From Cladorhizidae sp. MBARI D1340-BT2 (taxonomy: Eukaryota > Porifera > Demospongiae > Poecilosclerida > Cladorhizidae): a DNA stretch of 64,000 nucleotides. The DNA is taken from positions 372,001-436,000 of the forward strand of contig JAQNBH010000049.1 in NCBI GenBank assembly GCA_028752905.1, read 5' to 3'. Under the pieces are notes generated by a model that saw only the letters and a program-made list of their open reading frames with translations, was not told the DNA's origin and searched no databases. The translations under genes and the position numbers were made by a program. Below, piece by piece: positions 52,543 through 64,000 of this stretch. How positions within the stretch are numbered: position 1 is the stretch's first letter; every line of letters starts with the position of its first letter.

Positions 52543-53450
52543 GCTAAACATGTTAGCTTCGTAGATTATCCACACTTCACTGAATAGACTTGATGTATAG
52601 CTATTAAGATAGGACTCTCTAAGTGCTCTCTCTTGATACCAAACATCCATATATTCTGCACACTTCACTGTAATGGACTTGCAAGATAGGTATCTCTCAG
52701 TGTTCTCTATCTTGAGCTGAACATGTTAGCTTCATAGATTCTCCACACTTCACTGAATAGACTTGATATATAGCTCTAAAGGTAGGCCTCTCTCTGTTCT
52801 CTCTCTTGATACCAAACATCCGTATATTCTGCATACATAGAATCACAAGATAGGTTTCTCTATGTGTTCTCTATCTTGATGCTAAACAGGTTAGCTTCAT
52901 AGATTCTCCACACTTCACTGTATAAACTTGATATATAGCTATTAAGATAGGTCTCTCCCTGTGCTCTCTGTTGATATCAAACATCCATAATATTCTGCAC
53001 ACTTCACTGTAATGGACTTGATATGATTCGAATGATAGGTTTCATTGTGTGTTCTCTATCTTGATATTTGCCCTAATTTGGTCTACATGTTTCTCATTTC
53101 CCCCCCAAAAATCTTGTTATTTTTCCGTAAAGCTCATAACTTTTCTAAACTTTACCCAAAAAATATAATTTTTATATCACCGAATAGCCCTTCTAATTAT
53201 CTGTCTTTTGTATGTGCCAAAATTTTGAGTACTCTAAGTATTAGCAAGTTATGGTGATTTGAAGTGGTAAGGTTTGCGATCTTTCCTGGCGTTTTCCAGT
53301 TGCCAAAGTGGTGGCCTGCCAGTGAAAAACCACTACATTTATTGATAATCTGTTGACATGTTGCAGATAAGGGCCTTCTCTATCAGTTGACAAAATCTGG
53401 GACTTTGGTCTTGTTAATTAGGGCAGTTATGAATTGTACACTTACTTGAT
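52543..53450 (+). repeat. satellite monomer M59 (908 bp), chimeric
   Basis: Counterpart of M17 with the same type switch, between about 53149 and 53164. Confidence 0.93.
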
Positions 53451-54358
53451 GCTAAACATGTTAGCTTCGTAGATTATCCACACTTCACTGAATAGACTTG
53501 ATGTATAGCTATTAAGATAGGACTCTCTAAGTGCTCTCTCTTGATACCAAACATCCATATATTCTGCACACTTCACTGTAATGGACTTGCAAGATAGGTA
53601 TCTCTCAGTGTTCTCTATCTTGAGCTGAACATGTTAGCTTCATAGATTCTCCACACTTCACTGAATAGACTTGATATATAGCTCTAAAGGTAGGCCTCTC
53701 TCTGTTCTCTCTCTTGATACCAAACATCCGTATATTCTGCATACATAGAATCACAAGATAGGTTTCTCTATGTGTTCTCTATCTTGATGCTAAACAGGTT
53801 AGCTTCATAGATTCTCCACACTTCACTGTATAAACTTGATATATAGCTATTAAGATAGGTCTCTCCCTGTGCTCTCTGTTGATATCAAACATCCATAATA
53901 TTCTGCACACTTCACTGTAATGGACTTGATATGATTCGAATGATAGGTTTCATTGTGTGTTCTCTATCTTGATATTTGCCCTAATTTGGTCTACATGTTT
54001 CTCATTTTCCCCCAAAAAATCTTGTTATTTTGCCGTAAAGCTCATAACTTTTCTACACTTTACCCAAAAAAGATAATTTTTATATCACCGGATAGCCCTT
54101 CTAATTATCTGTCTTTTGTACGTGCCAAAATTTTGAGTACTCTAAGTATTAGCAAGTTATGGTGATTTGAAGTGGTAAGGTTTGCGATCTTTCCTGGCGT
54201 TTTCCAGTTGCCAAAGCGGTGGCCTGCCAGTGAAAAACCACTACATTTATTGATAATCTGTTGACATGTTGCAGATAAGGGCCTTCTCTATCAGTTGACA
54301 AAATCTGGGACTTTGGTCTTGTTAATTAGGGCAGTTATAAATTGTACTCTTACTTGAT
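53451..54358 (+). repeat. satellite monomer M60 (908 bp)
   Basis: Counterpart of M18. Confidence 0.93.
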
Positions 54359-55266
54359 GCTAAACATGTTAGCTTCGTAGATTATCCACACTTCACTGAA
54401 TAGACTTGATGTATAGCTATTAAGATAGGACTCTCTAAGTGCTCTCTCTTGATACCAAACATCCATATATTCTGCACACTTCACTGTAATGGACTTGCAA
54501 GATAGGTATCTCTCAGTGTTCTCTATCTTGAGCTGAACATGTTAGCTTCATAGATTCTCCACACTTCACTGAATAGACTTGATATATAGCTCTAAAGGTA
54601 GGCCTCTCTCTGTTCTCTCTCTTGATACCAAACATCCGTATATTCTGCATACATAGAATCACAAGATAGGTTTCTCTATGTGTTCTCTATCTTGATGCTA
54701 AACAGGTTAGCTTCATAGATTCTCCACACTTCACTGTATAAACTTGATATATAGCTATTAAGATAGGTCTCTCCCTGTGCTCTCTGTTGATATCAAACAT
54801 CCATAATATTCTGCACACTTCACTGTAATGGACTTGATATGATTCGAATGATAGGTTTCATTGTGTGTTCTCTATCTTGATATTTGCCCTAATTTGGTCT
54901 ACATGTTTCTCATTTCCCCCCCAAAAATCTTGTTATTTTTCCGTAAAGCTCATAACTTTTCTAAACTTTACCCAAAAAAGATAATTTTTATATCATCGGA
55001 TAGCCCTTCTAATTATCTGTCTTTTGTACGTGCCAAAATTTTGAGTACTCTAAGTATTAGCAAGTTATGGTGATTTGAAGTGGTAAGGTTTGCGATCTTT
55101 CCTGGCGTTTTCCAGTTGCCAAAGCGGTGGCCTGCCAGTGAAAAACCACTACATTTATTGATAATCTGTTGACATGTTGCAGATAAGGGCCTTCTCTATC
55201 AGTTGACAAAATCTGGGACTTTGGTCTTGTTAATTAGGGCAGTTATGAATTGTACTCTTACTTGAT
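54359..55266 (+). repeat. satellite monomer M61 (908 bp)
   Basis: Counterpart of M19. Confidence 0.93.
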
Positions 55267-56159
55267 GCTAAACATGTTAGCTTCGTAGATTATCCACACT
55301 TCACTGAATAGACTTGATGTATAGCTATTAAGATAGGACTCTTGATACCAAACATCCATATATTCTGCACACTTCACTGTAATGGACTTGCAAGATAGGT
55401 ATCTCTCAGTGTTCTCTATCTTGAGCTAAACATGTTAGCTTCATAGATTCTCCACACTTCACTGAATAGACTTGATATATAGCTCTAAAGGTAGGCCTCT
55501 CTCTGTTCTCTCTCTTGATACCAAACATCCGTATATTCTGCATACATAGAATCACAAGATAGGTTTCTCTATGTGTTCTCTATCTTGATGCTAAACAGGT
55601 TAGCTTCATAGATTCTCCACACTTCACTGTATAAACTTGATATATAGCTATTAAGATAGGTCTCTCCCTGTGCTCTCTGTTGATATCAAACATCCATAAT
55701 ATTCTGCACACTTCACTGTAATGGACTTGATATGATTCGAATGATAGGTTTCATTGTGTGTTCTCTATCTTGATATTTGCCCTAATTTGGTCTACATGTT
55801 TCTCATTTTCCCCCCAAAAATCTTGTTATTTTGCCGTAAAGCTCATAACTTTTCTACACTTTACCCAAAAAAGATAATTTTTATATCACCGGATAGCCCT
55901 TCTAATTATCTGTCTTTTGTACGTGCCAAAATTTTGAGTACTCTAAGTATTAGCAAGTTATGGTGATTTGAAGTGGTAAGGTTTGCGATCTTTCCTGGCG
56001 TTTTCCAGTTGCCAAAGCGGTGGCCTGCCAGTGAAAAACCACTACATTTATTGATAATCTGTTGACATGTTGCAGATAAGGGCCTTCTCTATCAGTTGAC
56101 AAAATCTGGGACTTTGGTCTTGTTAATTAGGGCAGTTATGAATTGTACACTTACTTGAT
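55267..56159 (+). repeat. satellite monomer M62 (893 bp, 15-bp deletion)
   Basis: Counterpart of M20. Confidence 0.93.
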
Positions 56160-57067
56160 GCTAAACATGTTAGCTTCGTAGATTATCCACACTTCACTGA
56201 ATAGACTTGATGTATAGCTATTAAGATAGGACTCTCTAAGTGCTCTCTCTTGATACCAAACATCCATATATTCTGCACACTTCACTGTAATGGACTTGCA
56301 AGATAGGTATCTCTCAGTGTTCTCTATCTTGAGCTGAACATGTTAGCTTCATAGATTCTCCACACTTCACTGAATAGACTTGATATATAGCTCTAAAGGT
56401 AGGCCTCTCTCTGTTCTCTCTCTTGATACCAAACATCCGTATATTCTGCATACATAGAATCACAAGATAGGTTTCTCTATGTGTTCTCTATCTTGATGCT
56501 AAACAGGTTAGCTTCATAGATTCTCCACACTTCACTGTATAAACTTGATATATAGCTATTAAGATAGGTCTCTCCCTGTGCTCTCTGTTGATATCAAACA
56601 TCCATAATATTCTGCACACTTCACTGTAATGGACTTGATATGATTTGAATGATAGGTTTCATTGTGTGTTCTCTATCTTGATATTTGCCCTAATTTGGTC
56701 TACATGTTTCTCATTTCCCCCCCCAAAATCTTGTTATTTTGCCGTAAAGCTCATAACTGTTCTACACTTTACCCAAAAAATATAATTTTTATATCACCGA
56801 ATAGCCCTTCTAATTATCTGTCTTTTGTATGTGCCAAAATTTTGAGTACTCTAAGTATTAGCAAGTTATGGTGATTTGAAGTGGTAAGGTTTGCGATCTT
56901 TCCTGGCGTTTTCCAGTTGCCAAAGTGGTGGCCTGCCAGTGAAAAACCACTACATTTATTGATAATCTGTTGACATGTTGCAGATAAGGGCCTTCTCTAT
57001 CAGTTGACAAAATCTGGGACTTTGGTCTTGTTAATTAGGGCAGTTATGAATTGTACACTTACTTGAT
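56160..57067 (+). repeat. satellite monomer M63 (908 bp)
   Basis: Counterpart of M21, with gatttgaatg. Confidence 0.93.
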
Positions 57068-57975
57068 GCTAAACATGTTAGCTTCGTAGATTATCCACAC
57101 TTCACTGAATAGACTTGATGTATAGCTATTAAGATAGGACTCTCTAAGTGCTCTCTCTTGATACCAAACATCCATATATTCTGCACACTTCACTGTAATG
57201 GACTTGCAAGATAGGTATCTCTCAGTGTTCTCTATCTTGAGCTGAACATGTTAGCTTCATAGATTCTCCACACTTCACTGAATAGACTTGATATATAGCT
57301 CTAAAGGTAGGCCTCTCTCTGTTCTCTCTCTTGATACCAAACATCCGTATATTCTGCATACATAGAATCACAAGATAGGTTTCTCTATGTGTTCTCTATC
57401 TTGATGCTAAACAGGTTAGCTTCATAGATTCTCCACACTTCACTGTATAAACTTGATATATAGCTATTAAGATAGGTCTCTCCCTGTGCTCTCTGTTGAT
57501 ATCAAACATCCATAATATTCTGCACACTTCACTGTAATGGACTTGATATGATTCGAATGATAGGTTTCATTGTGTGTTCTCTATCTTGATATTTGCCCTA
57601 ATTTGGTCTACATGTTTCTCATTTTCCCCCCAAAAATCTTGTTATTTTGCCGTAAAGCTCATAACTTTTCTACACTTTACCCAAAAAAGATAATTTTTAT
57701 ATCACCGGATAGCCCTTCTAATTATCTGTCTTTTGTACGTGCCAAAATTTTTAGTACTCTAAGTATTAGCAAGTTATGGTGATTTGAAGTGGTAAGGTTT
57801 GCGATCTTTCCTGGCGTTTTCCAGTTGCCAAAGCGGTGGCCTGCCAGTGAAAAACCACTACATTTATTGATAATCTGTTGACATGTTGCAGATAAGGGCC
57901 TTCTCTATCAGTTGACAAAATCTGGGACTTTGGTCTTGTTAATTAGGGCAGTTATGAATTGTACACTTACTTGAT
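57068..57975 (+). repeat. satellite monomer M64 (908 bp)
   Basis: Counterpart of M22, with aaatttttag. Last unit before the order changes. Confidence 0.93.
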
Positions 57976-58883
57976 GCTAAACATGTTAGCTTCGTAGATT
58001 ATCCACACTTCACTGAATAGACTTGATGTATAGCTATTAAGATAGGACTCTCTAAGTGCTCTCTCTTGATACCAAACATCCATATATTCTGCACACTTCA
58101 CTGTAATGGACTTGCAAGATAGGTATCTCTCAGTGTTCTCTATCTTGAGCTGAACATGTTAGCTTCATAGATTCTCCACACTTCACTGAATAGACTTGAT
58201 ATATAGCTCTAAAGGTAGGCCTCTCTCTGTTCTCTCTCTTGATACCAAACATCCGTATATTCTGCATACATAGAATCACAAGATAGGTTTCTCTATGTGT
58301 TCTCTATCTTGATGCTAAACAGGTTAGCTTCATAGATTCTCCACACTTCACTGTATAAACTTGATATATAGCTATTAAGATAGGTCTCTCCCTGTGCTCT
58401 CTGTTGATATCAAACATCCATAATATTCTGCACACTTCACTGTAATGGACTTGATATGATTCGAATGATAGGTTTCATTGTGTGTTCTCTATCTTGATAT
58501 TTGCCCTAATTTGGTCTACATGTTTCTCATTTCCCCCCCCAAAATCTTGTTATTTTGCCGTAAAGCTCATAACTGTTCTACACTTTACCCAAAAAATATA
58601 ATTTTTATATCACCGAATAGCCCTTCTAATTATCTGTCTTTTGTATGTGCCAAAATTTTGAGTACTCTAAGTATTAGCAAGTTATGGTGATTTGAAGTGG
58701 TAAGGTTTGCGATCTTTCCTGGCGTTTTCCAGTTGCCAAAGTGGTGGCCTGCCAGTGAAAAACCACTACATTTATTGATAATCTGTTGACATGTTGCAGA
58801 TAAGGGCCTTCTCTATCAGTTGACAAAATCTGGGACTTTGGTCTTGTTAATTAGGGCAGTTATGAATTGTACACTTACTTGAT
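57976..58883 (+). repeat. satellite monomer M65 (908 bp)
   Basis: Matches M24, not M23: aatataat, caccgaat, tatgtg, agtggtgg, with gattcgaatg. Confidence 0.92.
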
Positions 58884-59791
58884 GCTAAACATGTTAGCTT
58901 CGTAGATTATCCACACTTCACTGAATAGACTTGATGTATAGCTATTAAGATAGGACTCTCTAAGTGCTCTCTCTTGATACCAAACATCCATATATTCTGC
59001 ACACTTCACTGTAATGGACTTGCAAGATAGGTATCTCTCAGTGTTCTCTATCTTGAGCTGAACATGTTAGCTTCATAGATTCTCCACACTTCACTGAATA
59101 GACTTGATATATAGCTCTAAAGGTAGGCCTCTCTCTGTTCTCTCTCTTGATACCAAACATCCGTATATTCTGCATACATAGAATCACAAGATAGGTTTCT
59201 CTATGTGTTCTCTATCTTGATGCTAAACAGGTTAGCTTCATAGATTCTCCACACTTCACTGTATAAACTTGATATATAGCTATTAAGATAGGTCTCTCCC
59301 TGTGCTCTCTGTTGATATCAAACATCCATAATATTCTGCACACTTCACTGTAATGGACTTGATATGATTCGAATGATAGGTTTCATTGTGTGTTCTCTAT
59401 CTTGATATTTGCCCTAATTTGGTCTACATGTTTCTCATTTTCCCCCAAAAAATCTTGTTATTTTGCCATAAAGCTCATAACTTTTCTACACTTTACCCAA
59501 AAAAGATAATTTTTATATCACCGGATAGCCCTTCTAATTATCTGTCTTTTGTACGTGCCAAAATTTTTAGTACTCTAAGTATTAGCAAGTTATGGTGATT
59601 TGAAGTGGTAAGGTTTGCGATCTTTCCTGGCATTTTCCAGTTGCCAAAGCGGTGGCCTGCCAGTGAAAAACCACTACATTTATTGATAATCTGTTGACAT
59701 GTTGCAGATAAGGGCCTTCTCTATCAGTTGACAAAATCTGGGACTTTGGTCTTGTTAATTAGGGCAGTTATGAATTGTACACTTACTTGAT
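58884..59791 (+). repeat. satellite monomer M66 (908 bp), first of duplicated pair
   Basis: M25 type, with gccataaag, aaatttttag and ggcatttt. Confidence 0.93.
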
Positions 59792-60699
59792 GCTAAACAT
59801 GTTAGCTTCGTAGATTATCCACACTTCACTGAATAGACTTGATGTATAGCTATTAAGATAGGACTCTCTAAGTGCTCTCTCTTGATACCAAACATCCATA
59901 TATTCTGCACACTTCACTGTAATGGACTTGCAAGATAGGTATCTCTCAGTGTTCTCTATCTTGAGCTGAACATGTTAGCTTCATAGATTCTCCACACTTC
60001 ACTGAATAGACTTGATATATAGCTCTAAAGGTAGGCCTCTCTCTGTTCTCTCTCTTGATACCAAACATCCGTATATTCTGCATACATAGAATCACAAGAT
60101 AGGTTTCTCTATGTGTTCTCTATCTTGATGCTAAACAGGTTAGCTTCATAGATTCTCCACACTTCACTGTATAAACTTGATATATAGCTATTAAGATAGG
60201 TCTCTCCCTGTGCTCTCTGTTGATATCAAACATCCATAATATTCTGCACACTTCACTGTAATGGACTTGATATGATTCGAATGATAGGTTTCATTGTGTG
60301 TTCTCTATCTTGATATTTGCCCTAATTTGGTCTACATGTTTCTCATTTCCCCCCCAAAAATCTTGTTATTTTGCCGTAAAGCTCATAACTTTTCTACACT
60401 TTACCCAAAAAAGATAATTTTTATATCACCGGATAGCCCTTCTAATTATCTGTCTTTTGTACGTGCCAAAATTTTGAGTACTCTAAGTATTAGCAAGTTA
60501 TGGTGATTTGAAGTGGTAAGGTTTGCGATCTTTCCTGGCGTTTTCCAGTTGCCAAAGCGGTGGCCTGCCAGTGAAAAACCACTACATTTATTGATAATCT
60601 GTTGACATGTTGCAGATAAGGGCCTTCTCTATCAGTTGACAAAATCTGGGACTTTGGTCTTGTTAATTAGGGCAGTTATGAATTGTACACTTACTTGAT
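59792..60699 (+). repeat. satellite monomer M67 (908 bp), first of duplicated pair
   Basis: M26 type (T3C7A5, common right half). Confidence 0.93.
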
Positions 60700-61607
60700 G
60701 CTAAACATGTTAGCTTCGTAGATTATCCACACTTCACTGAATAGACTTGATGTATAGCTATTAAGATAGGACTCTCTAAGTGCTCTCTCTTGATACCAAA
60801 CATCCATATATTCTGCACACTTCACTGTAATGGACTTGCAAGATAGGTATCTCTCAGTGTTCTCTATCTTGAGCTGAACATGTTAGCTTCATAGATTCTC
60901 CACACTTCACTGAATAGACTTGATATATAGCTCTAAAGGTAGGCCTCTCTCTGTTCTCTCTCTTGATACCAAACATCCGTATATTCTGCATACATAGAAT
61001 CACAAGATAGGTTTCTCTATGTGTTCTCTATCTTGATGCTAAACAGGTTAGCTTCATAGATTCTCCACACTTCACTGTATAAACTTGATATATAGCTATT
61101 AAGATAGGTCTCTCCCTGTGCTCTCTGTTGATATCAAACATCCATAATATTCTGCACACTTCACTGTAATGGACTTGATATGATTCGAATGATAGGTTTC
61201 ATTGTGTGTTCTCTATCTTGATATTTGCCCTAATTTGGTCTACATGTTTCTCATTTTCCCCCAAAAAATCTTGTTATTTTGCCATAAAGCTCATAACTTT
61301 TCTACACTTTACCCAAAAAAGATAATTTTTATATCACCGGATAGCCCTTCTAATTATCTGTCTTTTGTACGTGCCAAAATTTTTAGTACTCTAAGTATTA
61401 GCAAGTTATGGTGATTTGAAGTGGTAAGGTTTGCGATCTTTCCTGGCATTTTCCAGTTGCCAAAGCGGTGGCCTGCCAGTGAAAAACCACTACATTTATT
61501 GATAATCTGTTGACATGTTGCAGATAAGGGCCTTCTCTATCAGTTGACAAAATCTGGGACTTTGGTCTTGTTAATTAGGGCAGTTATGAATTGTACACTT
61601 ACTTGAT
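60700..61607 (+). repeat. satellite monomer M68 (908 bp), second of duplicated pair
   Basis: M25 type again, with all three rare variants of M66. Confidence 0.93.
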
Positions 61608-62515
61608 GCTAAACATGTTAGCTTCGTAGATTATCCACACTTCACTGAATAGACTTGATGTATAGCTATTAAGATAGGACTCTCTAAGTGCTCTCTCTTG
61701 ATACCAAACATCCATATATTCTGCACACTTCACTGTAATGGACTTGCAAGATAGGTATCTCTCAGTGTTCTCTATCTTGAGCTGAACATGTTAGCTTCAT
61801 AGATTCTCCACACTTCACTGAATAGACTTGATATATAGCTCTAAAGGTAGGCCTCTCTCTGTTCTCTCTCTTGATACCAAACATCCGTATATTCTGCATA
61901 CATAGAATCACAAGATAGGTTTCTCTATGTGTTCTCTATCTTGATGCTAAACAGGTTAGCTTCATAGATTCTCCACACTTCACTGTATAAACTTGATATA
62001 TAGCTATTAAGATAGGTCTCTCCCTGTGCTCTCTGTTGATATCAAACATCCATAATATTCTGCACACTTCACTGTAATGGACTTGATATGATTCGAATGA
62101 TAGGTTTCATTGTGTGTTCTCTATCTTGATATTTGCCCTAATTTGGTCTACATGTTTCTCATTTCCCCCCCAAAAATCTTGTTATTTTGCCGTAAAGCTC
62201 ATAACTTTTCTACACTTTACCCAAAAAAGATAATTTTTATATCACCGGATAGCCCTTCTAATTATCTGTCTTTTGTACGTGCCAAAATTTTGAGTACTCT
62301 AAGTATTAGCAAGTTATGGTGATTTGAAGTGGTAAGGTTTGCGATCTTTCCTGGCGTTTTCCAGTTGCCAAAGCGGTGGCCTGCCAGTGAAAAACCACTA
62401 CATTTATTGATAATCTGTTGACATGTTGCAGATAAGGGCCTTCTCTATCAGTTGACAAAATCTGGGACTTTGGTCTTGTTAATTAGGGCAGTTATGAATT
62501 GTACACTTACTTGAT
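61608..62515 (+). repeat. satellite monomer M69 (908 bp), second of duplicated pair
   Basis: M26 type again. Confidence 0.93.
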
Positions 62516-63423
62516 GCTAAACATGTTAGCTTCGTAGATTATCCACACTTCACTGAATAGACTTGATGTATAGCTATTAAGATAGGACTCTCTAAGTGCT
62601 CTCTCTTGATACCAAACATCCATATATTCTGCACACTTCACTGTAATGGACTTGCAAGATAGGTATCTCTCAGTGTTCTCTATCTTGAGCTGAACATGTT
62701 AGCTTCATAGATTCTCCACACTTCACTGAATAGACTTGATATATAGCTCTAAAGGTAGGCCTCTCTCTGTTCTCTCTCTTGATACCAAACATCCGTATAT
62801 TCTGCATACATAGAATCACAAGATAGGTTTCTCTATGTGTTCTCTATCTTGATGCTAAACAGGTTAGCTTCATAGATTCTCCACACTTCACTGTATAAAC
62901 TTGATATATAGCTATTAAGATAGGTCTCTCCCTGTGCTCTCTGTTGATATCAAACATCCATAATATTCTGCACACTTCACTGTAATGGACTTGATATGAT
63001 TCGAATGATAGGTTTCATTGTGTGTTCTCTATCTTGATATTTGCCCTAATTTGGTCTATATGTTTCTCATTTCCCCCCCCAAAATCTTGTTATTTTGCCG
63101 TAAAGCTCATAACTGTTCTACACTTTACCCAAAAAAGATAATTTTTATATCAGCGGATAGCCCTTCTAATTATCTGTCTTTTGTATGTGCCAAAATTTTG
63201 AGTACTCTAAGTATTAGCAAGTTATGGTGATTTGAAGTGGTAAGGTTTGCGATCTTTCCTGGCGTTTTCCAGTTGCCAAAGCGGTGGCCTGCCAGTGAAA
63301 AACCACTACATTTATTGATAATCTGTTGACATGTTGCAGATAAGGGCCTTCTCTATCAGTTGACAAAATCTGGGACTTTGGTCTTGTTAATTAGGGCAGT
63401 TATGAATTGTACACTTACTTGAT
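62516..63423 (+). repeat. satellite monomer M70 (908 bp)
   Basis: Counterpart of M27, with ctatatg, cagcgg and tatgtg. Confidence 0.93.
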
Positions 63424-64000
63424 GCTAAACATGTTAGCTTCGTAGATTATCCACACTTCACTGAATAGACTTGATGTATAGCTATTAAGATAGGACTCTC
63501 TAAGTGCTCTCTCTTGATACCAAACATCCATATATTCTGCACACTTCACTGTAATGGACTTGCAAGATAGGTATCTCTCAGTGTTCTCTATCTTGAGCTG
63601 AACATGTTAGCTTCATAGATTCTCCACACTTCACTGAATAGACTTGATATATAGCTCTAAAGGTAGGCCTCTCTCTGTTCTCTCTCTTGATACCAAACAT
63701 CCGTATATTCTGCATACATAGAATCACAAGATAGGTTTCTCTATGTGTTCTCTATCTTGATGCTAAACAGGTTAGCTTCATAGATTCTCCACACTTCACT
63801 GTATAAACTTGATATATAGCTATTAAGATAGGTCTCTCCCTGTGCTCTCTGTTGATATCAAACATCCATAATATTCTGCACACTTCACTGTAATGGACTT
63901 GATATGATTCGAATGATAGGTTTCATTGTGTGTTCTCTATCTTGATATTTGCCCTAATTTGGTCTATATGTTTCTCATTTCCCCCCCCAAAATCTTGTTA
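63424..64000 (+). repeat. satellite monomer M71 (right-truncated, 577 bp seen)
   Basis: Full A/B block, then ctatatg and tract T3C8A4 consistent with the M28 counterpart; cut by the window edge shortly after the tract. Confidence 0.9.

Larger units (their letters stand above)
1..64000 (+). repeat. tandem satellite array, ~908-bp monomer, 71 units
   Basis: The same ~908-bp sequence recurs head to tail from the first to the last base, all in one orientation, with no spacer, inserted element or unique DNA. Monomer starts follow the motif gctaaacatg ahead of ttagcttcgt. Lengths are mostly 908 bp; exceptions come from a 15-bp deletion (893), a 4-bp insertion (912) and 1-4 bp losses (907, 904). 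Neighbouring monomers differ at a modest number of positions, so the array is well homogenised. The strand given is only the reading direction used here. Function is unknown; a heterochromatic satellite of a eukaryote is the best-supported reading. Confidence 0.98.
38047..64000 (+). repeat. higher-order repeat unit, copy 2, incomplete (M43-M71)
   Basis: M43-M64 match M1-M22 in order, including private variants (T-run of M10/M52, A2 change and ggcctatcag of M13/M55, chimeric M17/M59). After M64 the order is M24, M25, M26, M25, M26, M27, M28 types: the M23 counterpart is missing and the M25-M26 pair is doubled. The copy runs off the right edge in the M28 counterpart. With under two copies visible, a one-off segmental duplication cannot be separated from a repeating higher-order unit. 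Confidence 0.9.

Noticed and set aside
1..64000. CRISPR array or other prokaryotic repeat system
   Set aside because: The period is about 908 bp with no short conserved repeat separated by unique spacers, and no cas-like gene is present.
1..64000. rDNA intergenic spacer or LTR/LINE tandem array
   Set aside because: I recognise no rRNA segment, no terminal repeats, no primer-binding site or polypurine tract and no reverse transcriptase or other long open frame in any monomer.

Overview
The whole 64 kb window is one tandem satellite array. Nothing else was found in it: no protein-coding gene, RNA gene, mobile element, CRISPR array or single-copy flank. The basic unit is about 908 bp (observed lengths 893, 904, 907, 908 and 912 bp). 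All units face the same way. I delimit 71 monomers, M1 to M71. M1 is cut by the left window edge (it lacks its first 13 bases), M71 is cut by the right edge, and the other 69 are complete and abut without spacer. Both ends of the array lie outside the window.

Each monomer has two parts. The first ~523 bp are six degenerate 70-95 bp subrepeats arranged as three A/B pairs (A1B1, A2B2, A3B3), pyrimidine-rich and sharing the motif cacttcactg and ends of the type tctatcttgat. The last ~385 bp show no internal repetition and carry most of the variants that tell monomers apart. M3 (1803-2710) is annotated in detail as the reference.

Above the monomer there is a higher-order repeat. The variant series of M1-M42 starts again at M43, at a distance of 38,060 bp (38,057 bp after a 3-bp difference in M7/M49), so the higher-order unit is 42 monomers. 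The window holds one unit and about two thirds of a second. Unit 2 follows unit 1 monomer by monomer, with only a few base differences seen, until M64. There it lacks the counterpart of M23 and carries the M25-M26 pair twice (M66-M67 and M68-M69). Within the unit, older nested duplications remain: M10-M15 resembles M19-M24 (nine monomers apart), M1-M2 resembles M6-M7 (five apart), and M6-M9 resembles M32-M35 (26 apart). Several monomers are mosaics of two types (M17, M42, M37), as expected from unequal crossover or gene conversion.

The organism is very probably a eukaryote: tens of kb of AT-rich tandem ~0.9 kb units with multi-level higher-order structure is typical of pericentromeric, centromeric, subtelomeric or sex-chromosome heterochromatin. 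I do not recognise the satellite family and cannot name the phylum. Frequent CpG to TpG/CpA variants suggest a lineage that methylates cytosine in this DNA. The short open frame of up to 70 codons that recurs in most monomers starts at TTG, is frameshifted in many units and looks like a by-product of the repeat, so no CDS is annotated. Monomer boundaries are set by convention at the gctaaacatg motif that opens subrepeat A1; the true replication or recombination boundaries are unknown.
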